Origin: Ferrimonas kyonanensis DSM 18153
GTDB lineage: Bacteria > Pseudomonadota > Gammaproteobacteria > Enterobacterales > Shewanellaceae
Direction of reading: 5' to 3'
DNA: 52,851 nt
Assembly: GCF_000425405.1 (NCBI RefSeq)
Contig: NZ_AUDJ01000036.1
Span: 1-52,851 of the forward strand
Within the stretch, counting starts at the first letter, position 1. Each line of letters opens with the position of its first letter. Positions 6,459-16,402 of the stretch are shown piece by piece. The notes under the pieces were generated by a model. It was not told the origin of the DNA and made no database searches. It saw only the letters and a program-made list of their open reading frames with translations. The position numbers and the translations under genes were made by a program.

Positions 6459-6491
6459 TTGTAAATGTAGCAATTCCCAGTTGGTTGACAG
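6459..6491. promoter_or_regulatory. BirA-like operator between bioA and bioB
   Basis: TTGTAAATG, then 15 bases, then GGTTGACAG matches the BirA operator form TTGTAAACC-N15-GGTTTACAA with two mismatches in each arm. The right arm overlaps the -35 of the bioB promoter. Position between divergent bioA and bioB supports the call. Confidence 0.7.
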
Positions 6492-6512
6492 TTTATCGAC
6501 TTGCTTTAGACT
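6485..6512 (+). promoter_or_regulatory. bioB promoter
   Basis: A perfect -35 TTGACA (6485-6490) and -10 TAGACT (6507-6512) with 16 bases between them lie 44 bases before the bioB start. The -35 is inside the right half of the operator, so BirA binding would exclude RNA polymerase. Confidence 0.6.
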
Positions 6513-6556
6513 AGCCAAGGACAAACCGATAACTACAACCTTTTTGGGGAACCGCC

Positions 6557-7609
6557 GTGGAACTGCGTCACAACTGGACCAGAGAAGAAGTCGATACGCT
6601 TTTTAATCAACCCTTTATGGATCTGCTGTTTCAGGCCCAACAGGTACACCGTCAGCACCATGACGCCAACAAGGTGCAGGTCAGCACCCTGTTGTCGATC
6701 AAAACCGGCGCCTGCCCCGAAGACTGTAAGTACTGCCCTCAGAGTGCTCATTACCGCACCGACATCGACAAAGAGCGCTTGATGGAGGTGCAGCAGGTGC
6801 TGGAGTCGGCTCAAAAGGCCAAGGCCGCTGGCTCACAGCGATTCTGTATGGGCGCGGCCTGGAAAAATCCCAAAGCCCGCGACATGCCCTATCTGGTGGA
6901 GATGATCCGTGGGGTCAAATCCATGGGCATGGAAACCTGTATGACCCTGGGCATGCTGGACGCCGACCAAGCCGACGAGCTGGCTGAGGCCGGTCTGGAT
7001 TACTACAACCACAACCTGGATACCTCGCCGGAGTTTTACGGCAACATCATTACCACCCGCACCTACCAGGATCGGCTCGACACCCTCAGCCACGTGCGCG
7101 ACGCCGGCATGAAGGTCTGTTCCGGTGGCATCATCGGCATGGGCGAGAGCGCCAGCGACCGCGCCGGCCTGCTGGTGGAACTGGCCAATCTGCCCACTCA
7201 CCCGGAGAGCGTGCCCATCAACATGCTGGTGAAGGTGAAAGGCACGCCGATGGAGAACCTGGACGACGTCGAACCGTTCGACTTTATTCGGCTGGTGGCC
7301 ATTGCCCGCATCATGATGCCCAAGTCGGCGGTGCGCCTGTCGGCGGGCCGGGAAAACATGAATGAGCAGATGCAGGCGCTGTGCTTTATGGCCGGAGCCA
7401 ACTCGGTGTTCTACGGCTGCAAACTGTTGACCACCCCCAATCCGGCCGAAGACAAAGATCTGCAGCTGTTCAACAAGCTGGGGATCAACAGCGAAGATCG
7501 AGTACAAAAGCCCGATGCCGTTGAAGCGGAATCGCTGCTGGCTCAGGTTAACCACAACATCGCCGCTCGTCCCAACGCCGATGACCTGTTCTACGATGCC
7601 AGCCGCTAA
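6557..7609 (+). CDS. bioB: Biotin synthase BioB
   Basis: BioB is the radical SAM enzyme that inserts sulfur into dethiobiotin. The CxxxCxxC motif for the SAM-bound 4Fe-4S cluster is in [16 protein letters not shown] near residue 55. The [14 protein letters not shown] and GGIIGMGE blocks, and the arginine-containing SAGRENM that helps hold the 2Fe-2S cluster, are all present. At 350 residues it is of normal length. The start is GTG 6557-6559 with GGGGA upstream. It is the first gene of bioBFCD, and its last 14 bases overlap bioF, so translation is probably coupled. Confidence 0.97.
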   Translation: MELRHNWTREEVDTLFNQPFMDLLFQAQQVHRQHHDANKVQVSTLLSIKTGACPEDCKYCPQSAHYRTDIDKERLMEVQQVLESAQKAKAAGSQRFCMGAAWKNPKARDMPYLVEMIRGVKSMGMETCMTLGMLDADQADELAEAGLDYYNHNLDTSPEFYGNIITTRTYQDRLDTLSHVRDAGMKVCSGGIIGMGESASDRAGLLVELANLPTHPESVPINMLVKVKGTPMENLDDVEPFDFIRLVAIARIMMPKSAVRLSAGRENMNEQMQALCFMAGANSVFYGCKLLTTPNPAEDKDLQLFNKLGINSEDRVQKPDAVEAESLLAQVNHNIAARPNADDLFYDASR

Positions 7610-8765
7610 TCCGCTGGCAACCCGCATCCGCTCCGCGCTGGCGGAGCGGGATGCGCAAGGGCTATACCGACACCGCCAGGTCATTCAACGCCTCGATGGC
7701 GGCCAGATCCTGGTTGACGACCGCCCCTATCACCATTTTTGCGGTAACGATTACCTGGGTCTGGCGGAGTCGTCTCGTCTGTCCGAGGCCTGGAAGCGCG
7801 GCCTGCGTCGCTTTGGTGCCGGCAGTGGCGCTTCTCCTTTGGTTACCGGGCACCACCAAGCCCATCAGCAGTTAGAACAGACCCTGTGCCAATGGCTGGG
7901 GTTTGAGCGGGCACTGCTGTTCAGCAGTGGCTTTGCCGCCAATCAGGCCATCATTCATGCGCTGATGCAAAAATCCGATCTGCTGCTGCAAGACCGCCTC
8001 AACCACGCCTCTTTGCAGGAAGCTGGCCACCTTTGCCCCGCCACCCAAGCCCGCTTTAAGCACAACGACTGCGACGATTTGGCGCGCCGGCTGCAGAGCG
8101 CCGCGCCTGAACAAGCCAAACTGGTGATCACCGAAGGGGTGTTCAGCATGGACGGGGATCGCGCCCCACTGGCCGACATCGCCGCGCTGTGCCAGCAGCA
8201 TCGGGCCTGGCTGATGGTCGACGATGCCCACGGCTGTGGCATATTGGGCCAACAGGGCCGAGGCAGCTGCGATGCCGCCGGCATTCAACCGGACCTGCTC
8301 GTGGTGACCTTTGGCAAGGCCTTTGGCTGCGCCGGGGCGGCGGTGTTGTGCGGTCACGACCTGGCCGAGTATCTGACTCAGTTTGCCCGCCATCTCATCT
8401 ACTCCACCGCCCTGCCCCCGGCCCAGGCCTGTGCCATCGGCGAGGCCATCGAGGTGATCACGCAGGAACCGTGGCGCCAACAGCGGCTGGCGCAATGGCA
8501 ACAACTGTTGCAGGCGAGGCTGGATCCCGCCATTCCCCTGTGTCACACCGACACTCCCATCCAGCCGCTGATGGTGGGCGACAGCCAACGGGCACTGGCA
8601 CTGTCTGAGGCACTTCGTCACAAGGGCTTTTGGGTCAGTGCCATTCGGCCACCAACGGTGCCCGCCGGCAAAGCCAGGCTGAGGGTCACCCTCAGTGCCG
8701 CCCACAGCGAACACCAGGTGCAGCAACTGGCCGATGCCATCAACGAGGCCTGGCATGAACAGTAA
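7596..8765 (+). CDS. bioF: 8-amino-7-oxononanoate synthase BioF
   Basis: BioF condenses pimeloyl-ACP with L-alanine to KAPA, using PLP. I use ATG 7596-7598 ([10 protein letters not shown]) as the start, since it overlaps the bioB stop by 14 bases and gives a normal 389-residue protein; the longer frame from 7515 lies within bioB. The [11 protein letters not shown] motif, [15 protein letters not shown], the [13 protein letters not shown] aspartate motif and the PLP lysine in [11 protein letters not shown] are all visible. It is the second gene of the operon and ends overlapping bioC by 11 bases. Confidence 0.96.
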   Translation: MPAANPLATRIRSALAERDAQGLYRHRQVIQRLDGGQILVDDRPYHHFCGNDYLGLAESSRLSEAWKRGLRRFGAGSGASPLVTGHHQAHQQLEQTLCQWLGFERALLFSSGFAANQAIIHALMQKSDLLLQDRLNHASLQEAGHLCPATQARFKHNDCDDLARRLQSAAPEQAKLVITEGVFSMDGDRAPLADIAALCQQHRAWLMVDDAHGCGILGQQGRGSCDAAGIQPDLLVVTFGKAFGCAGAAVLCGHDLAEYLTQFARHLIYSTALPPAQACAIGEAIEVITQEPWRQQRLAQWQQLLQARLDPAIPLCHTDTPIQPLMVGDSQRALALSEALRHKGFWVSAIRPPTVPAGKARLRVTLSAAHSEHQVQQLADAINEAWHEQ

Positions 8766-9555
8766 GGCGCTGCTCGAATCAGCCAAACACGACAAGGGCG
8801 CCATCGGCGCCGCCTTCAGTCGCGCCGCCCACAGCTACGACAACCACGCCGCGTTTCAGCGCCAGGTCGGCGAACGCCTGCTGGCCCTGGCCGGGCCTCA
8901 GGCCATCGGTCGCTGCCTGGATTTAGGTTGTGGCAGCGGCCACTTCTCAGAGCAGTTACAGGCCCAGGGACACCAGGTGATTGCCCTGGATCTGGCCATG
9001 GCGATGGCATCGGCCACACAGCAGCGCTGCACCGCCGCCCGGGTGGTGGTCGCCGATGCCGATGCACTGCCACTGCAAAGCCACGCCGTCGATCTGGTGT
9101 TCAGCAATCTGGCGCTGCAGTGGAGCGACAACCTGCAGCTGGCGCTGTCTCAATTGAAACGGGCGCTAACCCCCGGCGGACGGGTGCTGTTCTCCACCCT
9201 GGCCACTGGCTCGCTGTCCGAGCTGGATAAGGCCTGGCAACAGGCCCATGGCCACCATCACATCAACCGGTTCCTCAGTCCCGAGGCCATTCGCATGCAG
9301 GTGGCCCAGGCGGGATTCTCACCGTCACAACTGACGTTTGAAGCCATCACCCTGCACTATCCCAACGCGTTGGCAGTAATGAAGGCACTGAAAGGCGTCG
9401 GTGCCAACCACCTCAACCACGGCCGGGCTCCGGGGCTGACCGGCAAAGGCACCCTGCAGCGCCTGCAGCAGGCTTACGCCGTTCAGGCCGATGAGCGCGG
9501 TTTATTACCCCTGACCTATCAAGTCTGTTTTGGAACTCTGAGCAATGACACTTAA
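8755..9555 (+). CDS. bioC: Malonyl-ACP O-methyltransferase BioC
   Basis: BioC methylates malonyl-ACP with S-adenosylmethionine so that the fatty acid pathway can build pimelate. ATG 8755-8757 (MNSKALL) overlaps the bioF stop by 11 bases and gives 266 residues, a typical BioC length. The AFSRAAHSYDNHAAFQRQVG N-terminal motif and SAM-binding motif I (LDLGCGSGHFSEQL) are clear, followed by the FSNLALQW motif of the family. No bioH gene is adjacent; the esterase that removes the methyl group must be elsewhere or be an unrelated hydrolase. The end overlaps bioD by 11 bases. Confidence 0.95.
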   Translation: MNSKALLESAKHDKGAIGAAFSRAAHSYDNHAAFQRQVGERLLALAGPQAIGRCLDLGCGSGHFSEQLQAQGHQVIALDLAMAMASATQQRCTAARVVVADADALPLQSHAVDLVFSNLALQWSDNLQLALSQLKRALTPGGRVLFSTLATGSLSELDKAWQQAHGHHHINRFLSPEAIRMQVAQAGFSPSQLTFEAITLHYPNALAVMKALKGVGANHLNHGRAPGLTGKGTLQRLQQAYAVQADERGLLPLTYQVCFGTLSNDT

Positions 9556-10222
9556 GTTGTTTGTCACCGGCACCGACACCGATATCGGTAAAACCCTGGC
9601 CGCCCGCGCCCTGCTGCAAGCCGGCCACCAACGGGGCCTGGCGACCGCCGGTTATAAGCCACTGGCTGCCGGCTGTGAACCCGGTGAGCAGGGGCTGGAA
9701 AATGGCGACGCCCTGGCGCTGCAGGCCGCCAGTTCGCTGACTCTGACCTACGACCAGGTCAACCCTTACGCGCTGCCTGAGCCCCTGTCTCCTCATCTTG
9801 CCGCCCGCCATCAAGGCATCGCCATTGACACCGACCGGTTGACGCGCGGGCTCACAGAGTTGGGCCAAATGGCCGATATGGTGGTCGTGGAAGGCGCCGG
9901 CGGCTGGATGGTGCCAGTGGATGACACTGTGACGCTCAATCACTGGGTGGCCGAGCAACAGTTGCCGGTGGTACTGGTGGTGGGGATCAAGCTGGGTTGT
10001 CTGAACCATGCGCTGTTGTCGCAGCGAGTGATCGAAGCCGACGGCCTGAAACTGGTAGGCTGGATTGCCAACCACGTCGATGCCGACAGCGCCTGCCAGC
10101 AGGAAAACATCGACTACCTGTGCCGCCATATGAAGGCGCCGCTGTTGGGGCGGATTCCCCATCTGTCCGACACCGAACACCCCCTCAACCAGCACATCGA
10201 CCTGTCGCCCCTGCTCGCCTGA
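9545..10222 (+). CDS. bioD: Dethiobiotin synthetase BioD
   Basis: BioD closes the ureido ring of DAPA with CO2 and ATP. The P-loop GTDTDIGKTLAARALL is at residues 8-23. The YKPLAAG lysine motif and the VVEGAGGWMVPVDD motif are in place. The length of 225 residues is normal. ATG 9545-9547 lies inside the end of bioC with an 11-base overlap. This is the last gene of the operon; a strong intrinsic terminator begins seven bases after the stop. Confidence 0.96.
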   Translation: MTLKLFVTGTDTDIGKTLAARALLQAGHQRGLATAGYKPLAAGCEPGEQGLENGDALALQAASSLTLTYDQVNPYALPEPLSPHLAARHQGIAIDTDRLTRGLTELGQMADMVVVEGAGGWMVPVDDTVTLNHWVAEQQLPVVLVVGIKLGCLNHALLSQRVIEADGLKLVGWIANHVDADSACQQENIDYLCRHMKAPLLGRIPHLSDTEHPLNQHIDLSPLLA

Positions 10223-10228
10223 ATAGCA

Positions 10229-10260
10229 AAACGCTCCCGCCAAAGCGGGAGCGTTTCTTA
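10229..10260. terminator. Intrinsic terminator after bioD
   Basis: AAACGCTCCCGC and GCGGGAGCGTTT form a perfect 12-bp stem with loop CAAA, followed by CTT. A-rich and T-rich flanks on both sides suit bidirectional use between bioD and the convergent gene at 10269. Confidence 0.85.
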
Positions 10261-10268
10261 AACCATGG

Positions 10269-10652
10269 TCAACCGCGCTCGGCGCGCTTGAGTGCCCAGC
10301 TTAACCACAGTACTACGCCGATAAAGAACAGCGGGTCGCTCCAACCGAAGCCGCTAAACAGCCCGGTCAAACAGGCATACAGGGTCACCGCAGCGCCAAT
10401 AAGGTTGGTCCATATCAGGCTTCTCAACAGGGTCAGAACCGCGCTACTGCCGGGCTCAAACCGAGAAAACTGCCAACCAATGATGGCAATGCCAGCCAGA
10501 AAAATGCTGTTGTGCTGAGACAAAAATACACTGTATTTATCGTCGATCATCAACCCATATTGCGGCCACAGCCAAGCGGGGATCAGCGCCAGCAATACTG
10601 CAAAGACACCGTAGATCAGGCTGTGCAGTTGTAACACTCGATTTGCAGACAT
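10269..10652 (-). CDS. Small four-helix membrane protein, unknown function
   Basis: The 127-residue product is mostly hydrophobic, with four probable transmembrane helices near residues 11-31, 48-66, 75-98 and 103-121. It has a basic C-terminal tail (LKRAERG), which places the end in the cytosol by the positive-inside rule. No family motif is visible to me. It lies 15 bases downstream of the YdhR-like gene on the same strand and is probably cotranscribed with it. GAGAGAACCG before the ATG provides a ribosome binding site. Confidence 0.75.
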   Translation of the reverse strand: MSANRVLQLHSLIYGVFAVLLALIPAWLWPQYGLMIDDKYSVFLSQHNSIFLAGIAIIGWQFSRFEPGSSAVLTLLRSLIWTNLIGAAVTLYACLTGLFSGFGWSDPLFFIGVVLWLSWALKRAERG

Positions 10653-10667
10653 CGGTTCTCTCCTGAT

Positions 10668-10979
10668 TTAGGCTGGGTTTACCGGGCCCTGATTAATGGC
10701 CGTCAATGCCTCATTGATGTGAAACACCTTACCGGTGATCCCCTCAACGCCCATCTGCCGCAGACGAGCACTGTGCATCGCCAGGTACGCCTCGGCGTTG
10801 GCCTGATTATCGAATAAATACACGCCTCCGGCTTCCTTGGTCTGCTCGTTGATGGTCCATACCTTCCACAGCATGCCCGGCTCATCGTTGATCGACGCCG
10901 CCAGGTCGCTCATTTGCTCGGTCATGCGCTGGTCAAACGGGCCCGCATAGGGAAAGTCCACTTGCACAATTACCGCCAT
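10668..10979 (-). CDS. YdhR-like monooxygenase-fold protein
   Basis: I use ATG 10977-10979 (MAVIVQVDFPYAGPF), preceded by GGAGTG, rather than the longer open frame to 11108, which has no ribosome binding site and crosses the divergent promoter region. The 103-residue product matches YdhR: the start AVIVQVDFPYAGPF, then DEPGMLWKVWTINEQTKEAGGVYLFDN and the C-terminal EGITGKVFHINEALT. YdhR proteins are small dimeric alpha-beta barrels proposed to act on aromatic compounds; the substrate is not established. It is divergent from a LysR regulator whose start is about 160 bases away, so that regulator probably controls it together with the membrane protein downstream. Confidence 0.85.
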   Translation of the reverse strand: MAVIVQVDFPYAGPFDQRMTEQMSDLAASINDEPGMLWKVWTINEQTKEAGGVYLFDNQANAEAYLAMHSARLRQMGVEGITGKVFHINEALTAINQGPVNPA

Positions 10980-11140
10980 GGTGTCACTCCTCAATCTTAG
11001 TTGTCGTCGCCGATACCTTGTTTCGAAACCGCAGCAGAGCGGAGTCTCGCCCTCGGTATCGAGGTTGAACACCATGTTGAACTCAAAATTATGTACAATA
11101 AAGTTCAAATATCCGCACTAACGTGTCAATAAAATCCACC

Positions 11141-12052
11141 ATGAGTTTAAAAACAACCTTAGATCAATGGCACACCCTACAGGCGGTGGATCAGGCCGGC
11201 AGCATTCAACGCGCCGCCGCCGTGCTCAATAAAAGCCACACCACTCTGATCTACGGCATCAAAAAGCTGGAAAGTCAGTTAGCGGTGCCTCTGGTGCAGG
11301 TGGTGGGGCGACGGGCGGTGCTGACCGAGCAGGGGCAGGCGCTGTTACGCCGGGCGGCACCGATGCTGGAGCAGGCCCGAGATCTGGAATGGATGGCCCG
11401 ACAACTGGCCGAAGGTGCCGAGGCGCAGATCACCCTGAGCATGGATCACCTCTGCGACCGAGGCTGGCTGTACCCGCCACTATCCCGATTTATGGCCCGT
11501 CATCCCGGCACCTCGGTCCAGATTCGGGAAACCTCGCTGACCAGCACCCGTAATGCGGTGGAACAACAGCTGTGCGACCTGGCCATCATCAATGTCCCCA
11601 TGGGCAACCATCTGGCAGAGGCCTTTGGCACGGTCACCATGGTGCCGGTAGTGGGCAACCAGCATCAACTGGCCAACCGATCCGAGCTCAACAATGACGA
11701 CCTGACCGGTCAAACCCAGATCGTCATTCGGGATCTGGGCGCCGACGAACAGGCCCAGGATGTGGGCTGGCTGAAAGCCCAGCAGCGACTGACCGTGGAC
11801 AATTTCGATCATGCCTGGGAGGCGGTGATCACCGGCGCCGGTTTCTGCCGTCTACCCGAACACCTGCTGGCCCAGCGAGACCCCAACCAGTTTGTGCGGC
11901 TCAACCTTGATGGCGGCCGCCGTTATCAGGTGCCGATGCACCTGGTTCGGCCCAAGCTGGCCCGCACAGGTTTGGCAGCCAATGCGCTGTATCTGGAACT
12001 GATGCAGGAGGCACAGACACGACTCGAGGCCGACAACGACGAATCAGGCTAG
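11141..12052 (+). CDS. LysR family transcriptional regulator
   Basis: The N-terminal helix-turn-helix reads LDQWHTLQAVDQAGSIQRAA followed by AVLNKSHTTLIYGIKKLE, with the second helix of the LysR motif clear. A linker and a periplasmic-binding-like effector domain follow to about residue 300. I choose ATG 11141 over GTG 11123 because the homologous region begins at LKTTLDQWHTL; neither has a strong ribosome binding site. It is divergent from the YdhR-like gene, the usual geometry for a LysR regulator and its target. The inducer cannot be read from the sequence. Confidence 0.9.
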   Translation: MSLKTTLDQWHTLQAVDQAGSIQRAAAVLNKSHTTLIYGIKKLESQLAVPLVQVVGRRAVLTEQGQALLRRAAPMLEQARDLEWMARQLAEGAEAQITLSMDHLCDRGWLYPPLSRFMARHPGTSVQIRETSLTSTRNAVEQQLCDLAIINVPMGNHLAEAFGTVTMVPVVGNQHQLANRSELNNDDLTGQTQIVIRDLGADEQAQDVGWLKAQQRLTVDNFDHAWEAVITGAGFCRLPEHLLAQRDPNQFVRLNLDGGRRYQVPMHLVRPKLARTGLAANALYLELMQEAQTRLEADNDESG

Positions 12053-12221
12053 CTGGCGGCCAGCCTGTTAATGCCCTGTCTACGCCCTGGTGTTTTTAGG
12101 ACTACACTGAACCCTCGCTGACCCAAGCCGCATTATTCGGCTGAGTCCGAACCGTTTTCGGATAGTCTGGTGTCCCCAGCACTGATCCTGGGGCCAGATG
12201 AACAGGTAACAAGGAATTTTC

Positions 12222-13229
<1,008 letters not shown>

Positions 13230-13261
13230 CGGTGAGTCAAACAAGCGCCATGGCCACCCAT

Positions 13262-14143
13262 TTAACCGCACAGGCGGCGGCTGTGGGAATTTAGCTGCAG
13301 CTCAGGCAACAGGGTGGATGCCCACAGGCTAGTCAGAAAGCGGGGCCGAAAAAAGCCCATGTGGCCGACCGTACGGCCGTCACAATCCTCGCGGCTCAGG
13401 TGGTACATGGTGACCTGAGTGCCGGTAAAAAACCCATGCAGCGAGTCGATATTGGTGCGGGACAACAACTCGTCATCCTCAAAGCTAATGGCGGTTACCG
13501 GGCAGGCCAATGCCGCAAATCCGGCCTTGATCGGCTCGCCTTCGACCCCGACCGCATAGCGTGGGTGCAGACACCAGCGACGCCACTGGCGCATCACCGC
13601 TCCGGGCAGGTCTCCCACCATCTTCAGCCGGCCACCGGGGAAATACCCCAGAACCGCGGTGGTCAAGGGAGCCAATACGTACCACAACAACCAGACCCGA
13701 CGTTTCAGCGACGGGGCATTGTCGAGCCAATAACCACTGCCACAGGCAATGGTGACCACCTTAGACAACAGCCGGGCATTGGGAATCATCCCCAGCAGCT
13801 GTCCGCCTAAGCTGTGGCCAATCCAATACAGAGGGTGGGTGCTGTCGTGGCGGTAGGCCGCATTGATGACCGCGGCACAATCGAAACGGGCCCAATCCAT
13901 CAGATCGACGCCACAGCGGCTCAAAGGCCCCTGCCAGGAGCGGCCGCAACCGTAATAATCAAAGGTAATAACCCGGTAGCCCTGCTCCGCCAACCAGCGG
14001 GCCAGCGGCTGATAGAAGTCCTGTTCTACCCCCATGGCCGCGGCCAGAATCACCGTCGCCACCGGTTCGTGTGCCGGGCTGTACCAGGTGGTGACGATCT
14101 CGTAACCGCCCCCGGTCATTAATGGCTGCAACTCCTTTTGCAT
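13262..14143 (-). CDS. Alpha/beta hydrolase (serine hydrolase)
   Basis: The 293-residue product has the alpha/beta hydrolase fold with an oxyanion region near VILAAAMGVEQDFY, the RVITFDYYGCGRSWQG strand-turn, and the nucleophile elbow IGHSLGGQ near residue 105. The catalytic histidine is in GRTVGHMGFFRPRF near the end, a motif shared by a group of DUF-like esterases. A hydrophobic segment around residues 150-170 may be a lid or a membrane contact. It is convergent with the HAD gene. The substrate is unknown. It could in principle act as a pimeloyl-ester esterase in place of BioH, but it is not in the bio operon and nothing specific supports that. Confidence 0.85.
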   Translation of the reverse strand: MQKELQPLMTGGGYEIVTTWYSPAHEPVATVILAAAMGVEQDFYQPLARWLAEQGYRVITFDYYGCGRSWQGPLSRCGVDLMDWARFDCAAVINAAYRHDSTHPLYWIGHSLGGQLLGMIPNARLLSKVVTIACGSGYWLDNAPSLKRRVWLLWYVLAPLTTAVLGYFPGGRLKMVGDLPGAVMRQWRRWCLHPRYAVGVEGEPIKAGFAALACPVTAISFEDDELLSRTNIDSLHGFFTGTQVTMYHLSREDCDGRTVGHMGFFRPRFLTSLWASTLLPELQLNSHSRRLCG

Positions 14144-14392
14144 GCCGACTCCTTGCTGTGGTTAAAAACGCCTCAAACTACCCTAAAATCGGGCACACAG
14201 TGGCACAGGCGGGTCTCTATTGGACGAATACGGAGCCGGCACCGATCAATGCCGGTTTACCGAAATGGCGGGACAACATCGCTAACCATCGGCACTCCGT
14301 TGCCTGCGTTAACGCGGTCTAATATACGCACTCGTGCTGGCGGGGGCAAAGACTAAAACCCCTTAGTAACCAATACACTGGCATTCATCGAC

Positions 14393-15106
14393 TTACGGCA
14401 GGCTCAGAAAGTGCTGCAGATCCCCGGCGACCACATTGGCGATCGCTTGCAGAAACGCCTCCCCCTTGGCGGCGCTGGCCTTGGAAGGAAAACCGATAAT
14501 GCCCGACTCGGTATAGCCTTTCATGCCGGTAAGCGTCAGCAACGGCCGTTCATCGTGCTGATGATCCTGCATCCGTTCAGGGCGCAGATATTCGGGTGCC
14601 ACCGCCATTAAAATCGAGGTTTCAAATTCGCCGCCGTGCATATCCTGATGCAAATCGGTTTCGATGCCGGCGAGCCTGGCCGCCTGTTGATGATGCTGAC
14701 GGGCGGGCAGCAGCAACACCTCGGCCGCCTTCACGTTCTGCTGCTGGGCAAAACTGCTGACCACGTAGTTCCCGCCATGACCGTTCACTATCACCAACTT
14801 GCGGCAGTTGGAGTGCTTCAGCGCCGCCAGGGTATCGGACAATATCGATAGCAACGTGGTTGCCGACACCCAGGCGGTGCCATAGAAGCCCGCGTGTTCA
14901 TGGGAGCAGGAGACCGTTACCGGTGACAGCATTGCCCCGCCATGGGCCTGAGCAATTCGGTGACCAACGGCGCAGGCGATCAGCGTATCGGTCACCATCG
15001 GCAGATGGGCCCCATGCTGTTCGAAAGCGCCCACGGGCAAGACCCAAAACTCCGGCTGCTGATGTTGCAGTTCCGGGGAACTGACGTTCGGCAATACCCA
15101 ATCCAT
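14393..15106 (-). CDS. Creatininase family amidohydrolase
   Basis: I start at ATG 15104-15106 (MDWVLPNVSS), which has AGGAG eight bases upstream, giving 237 residues. Metal-binding motifs of the family are visible: LPVGAFEQHGAHLPMVTDT (glutamate and histidine), the SHEHAGFYGTAW segment, and VNGHGGN. The glutamate of MHGGEFETS is near residue 165. Creatininase-fold enzymes hydrolyse cyclic or linear amides such as creatinine or formamidopyrimidines, and MftE is a related peptidase. No mycofactocin or creatine genes are nearby, so the substrate is open. It is separated from its neighbours by about 250 bases on each side and probably forms its own transcription unit. Confidence 0.88.
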   Translation of the reverse strand: MDWVLPNVSSPELQHQQPEFWVLPVGAFEQHGAHLPMVTDTLIACAVGHRIAQAHGGAMLSPVTVSCSHEHAGFYGTAWVSATTLLSILSDTLAALKHSNCRKLVIVNGHGGNYVVSSFAQQQNVKAAEVLLLPARQHHQQAARLAGIETDLHQDMHGGEFETSILMAVAPEYLRPERMQDHQHDERPLLTLTGMKGYTESGIIGFPSKASAAKGEAFLQAIANVVAGDLQHFLSLP

Positions 15107-15369
15107 GTTGGTCACTCCTGCGGGCAAATCACGATCATAGCCTGTCCCAACTCTTGCCGCTGTGGCCAAAGTCGACTCATGAAGACAACAGCGCGTCGCA
15201 GTGCTAAAAAATAGTCGCTTTAATTACAGTGACTCCAATCACTCCCCTTCAGCGGCGCCTCTCAAGGCAGAATTTTGTTGCTAGGCTTTGCAGGCGGAAG
15301 GCTTCGCCGCGGAGCTGGAAGCAATCACTCACACCCTTTTCACCCTTTATCGTCCTCAAGGAGGCGAGT

Positions 15370-15615
15370 ATGGCTTATGTCAGCATTAATGGGGTTCAGT
15401 ATGAAAAAGAGTTGCTGGATATGGCACAGGCTCACACCACAGGTGTCGGCGAAGGTCGCCTGTCCAAAGGAGAGGTGATGGATCTGATCAACTCCGCCAG
15501 GGATGGCCACCGAATTACCGACACCGAACTGAGAACCCTGCACTACATTCGCGACAACTTCGATTTTACTGATGCTGCCGCCAACATTTTTGATGATGAA
15601 GTCGGAAAATTCTGA
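15370..15615 (+). CDS. Small acidic protein, unknown function
   Basis: I start at ATG 15370-15372 because AAGGAGG lies eight bases upstream; the frame is open from 15229 but without a ribosome binding site. The 81-residue product is acidic and predicted helical, with no membrane segment or cysteine. The blocks LSKGEVMDLINSARDGHRIT and DTELRTLHYIRDNFDFTDAA are suggestive of a small helical bundle. I do not recognise a named family. A GC-rich hairpin lies just after the stop. It stands alone before a long non-coding gap. Confidence 0.75.
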   Translation: MAYVSINGVQYEKELLDMAQAHTTGVGEGRLSKGEVMDLINSARDGHRITDTELRTLHYIRDNFDFTDAAANIFDDEVGKF

Positions 15616-16348
15616 TTGCCGTTCGAGGGGGAGGCCACGCCTCCCTCAGCCTTCTTTGATCCCGCTCACGATCGCAGTGGCGATCAAAAACGAAAGTTAT
15701 CAACCAATCAAAATCAAATATGCAAATTAATTGAAGATCGCTTATCAATTTTTTTGATAATTAATTTTGGGCGCTCATCGCCTTAATCCGCAGCCACTTT
15801 TTGCCTTCGACGACATTCAACCCGGATTGACGACTGACTCACCTTTTAGACTCGGCCATCGCAGTCACTCAGGGAGCAAAACCTATCGGCGATGGGCTTT
15901 CATTGCGGCAACCATCCCAAAAGCGTGACCAAGATCACCCCTCAAAACAACCAAAAACCATCATTAAAATAGTCACAGCAAGCGACATCCATCAAAAAAG
16001 TCGATCACCTAGATGGGTGCTGAGCCGATTATGATCAACCTCTCAATCTGCCGGGATCCCGGCTGATTACCTACTCCCTACTCACTAATTGAGTGTAAAA
16101 CCCAAATAACACAATAGTTAGCGAACAAATCCGGCCCTGACCCGTCGCAACACCCTGATGGTACTGACATCCACAATCCATCTGCACACCAAGATGACGG
16201 CGTGAATTGGTAACAATCCAACGCCCTTTCAATCATTTTTATTTATTAACACGCAATGATAAATCAATTTTTATTTGCCTCGGGGCGATCATAACGTGAA
16301 TGGGAAATCACAACGACACACCCAAGAGTGACCCACAGGAGAAAACCA
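15616..16348. other. Long AT-rich regulatory gap upstream of the FocA-CBS gene
   Basis: No convincing gene lies in these 733 bases. They hold several symmetric elements: TTATCAA-N5-TTGATAA (15742-15760), a CRP/FNR-like site GTGA-CCAAGA-TCAC (15924-15937), and a perfect 14-bp palindrome GCCGGGATCCCGGC (16050-16063). The gap is much more AT-rich than its flanks and is probably an extended control region for the transporter. Confidence 0.5.
15924..15937. promoter_or_regulatory. CRP/FNR-type binding site candidate
   Basis: GTGACCAAGATCAC has both inner half-sites (GTGA and TCAC) of the CRP consensus TGTGA-N6-TCACA, though the outer T and A are missing. It lies about 465 bases before the FocA start. 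FocA genes are commonly controlled by CRP and FNR, which makes the site plausible but far from certain. Confidence 0.35.
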
Positions 16349-16402
16349 ATGATAAATGCGACCCCAATCACACCAAAGCCGCATAAGGGATGCAGATGCT
16401 GA
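16349..16402 (+). CDS. Candidate leader peptide overlapping focA
   Basis: ATG 16349-16351 follows a strong ribosome binding site (CAGGAG, seven bases away) and encodes 17 residues (MINATPITPKPHKGCRC). The stop TGA (16400-16402) lies just inside the FocA frame in a different phase. Its translation start signal is stronger than that of focA itself, so it may act as a coupling ORF that delivers ribosomes to focA. Alternatively it marks a frameshifted original N-terminus. Confidence 0.35.
   Translation: MINATPITPKPHKGCRC

Noticed and set aside
5305-6606. 433-codon open frame antisense to bioA
   Set aside because: It lies opposite a well-conserved gene, has no family motif and reflects high GC third positions.
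13262-14143. Alpha/beta hydrolase as BioH
   Set aside because: Fold fits but its length, C-terminal GHMGFFR motif and distance from the bio operon give no specific support.
15742-15760. TTATCAA-N5-TTGATAA as an FNR box
   Set aside because: FNR requires TTGAT-N4-ATCAA; the half-sites here are in the opposite order.
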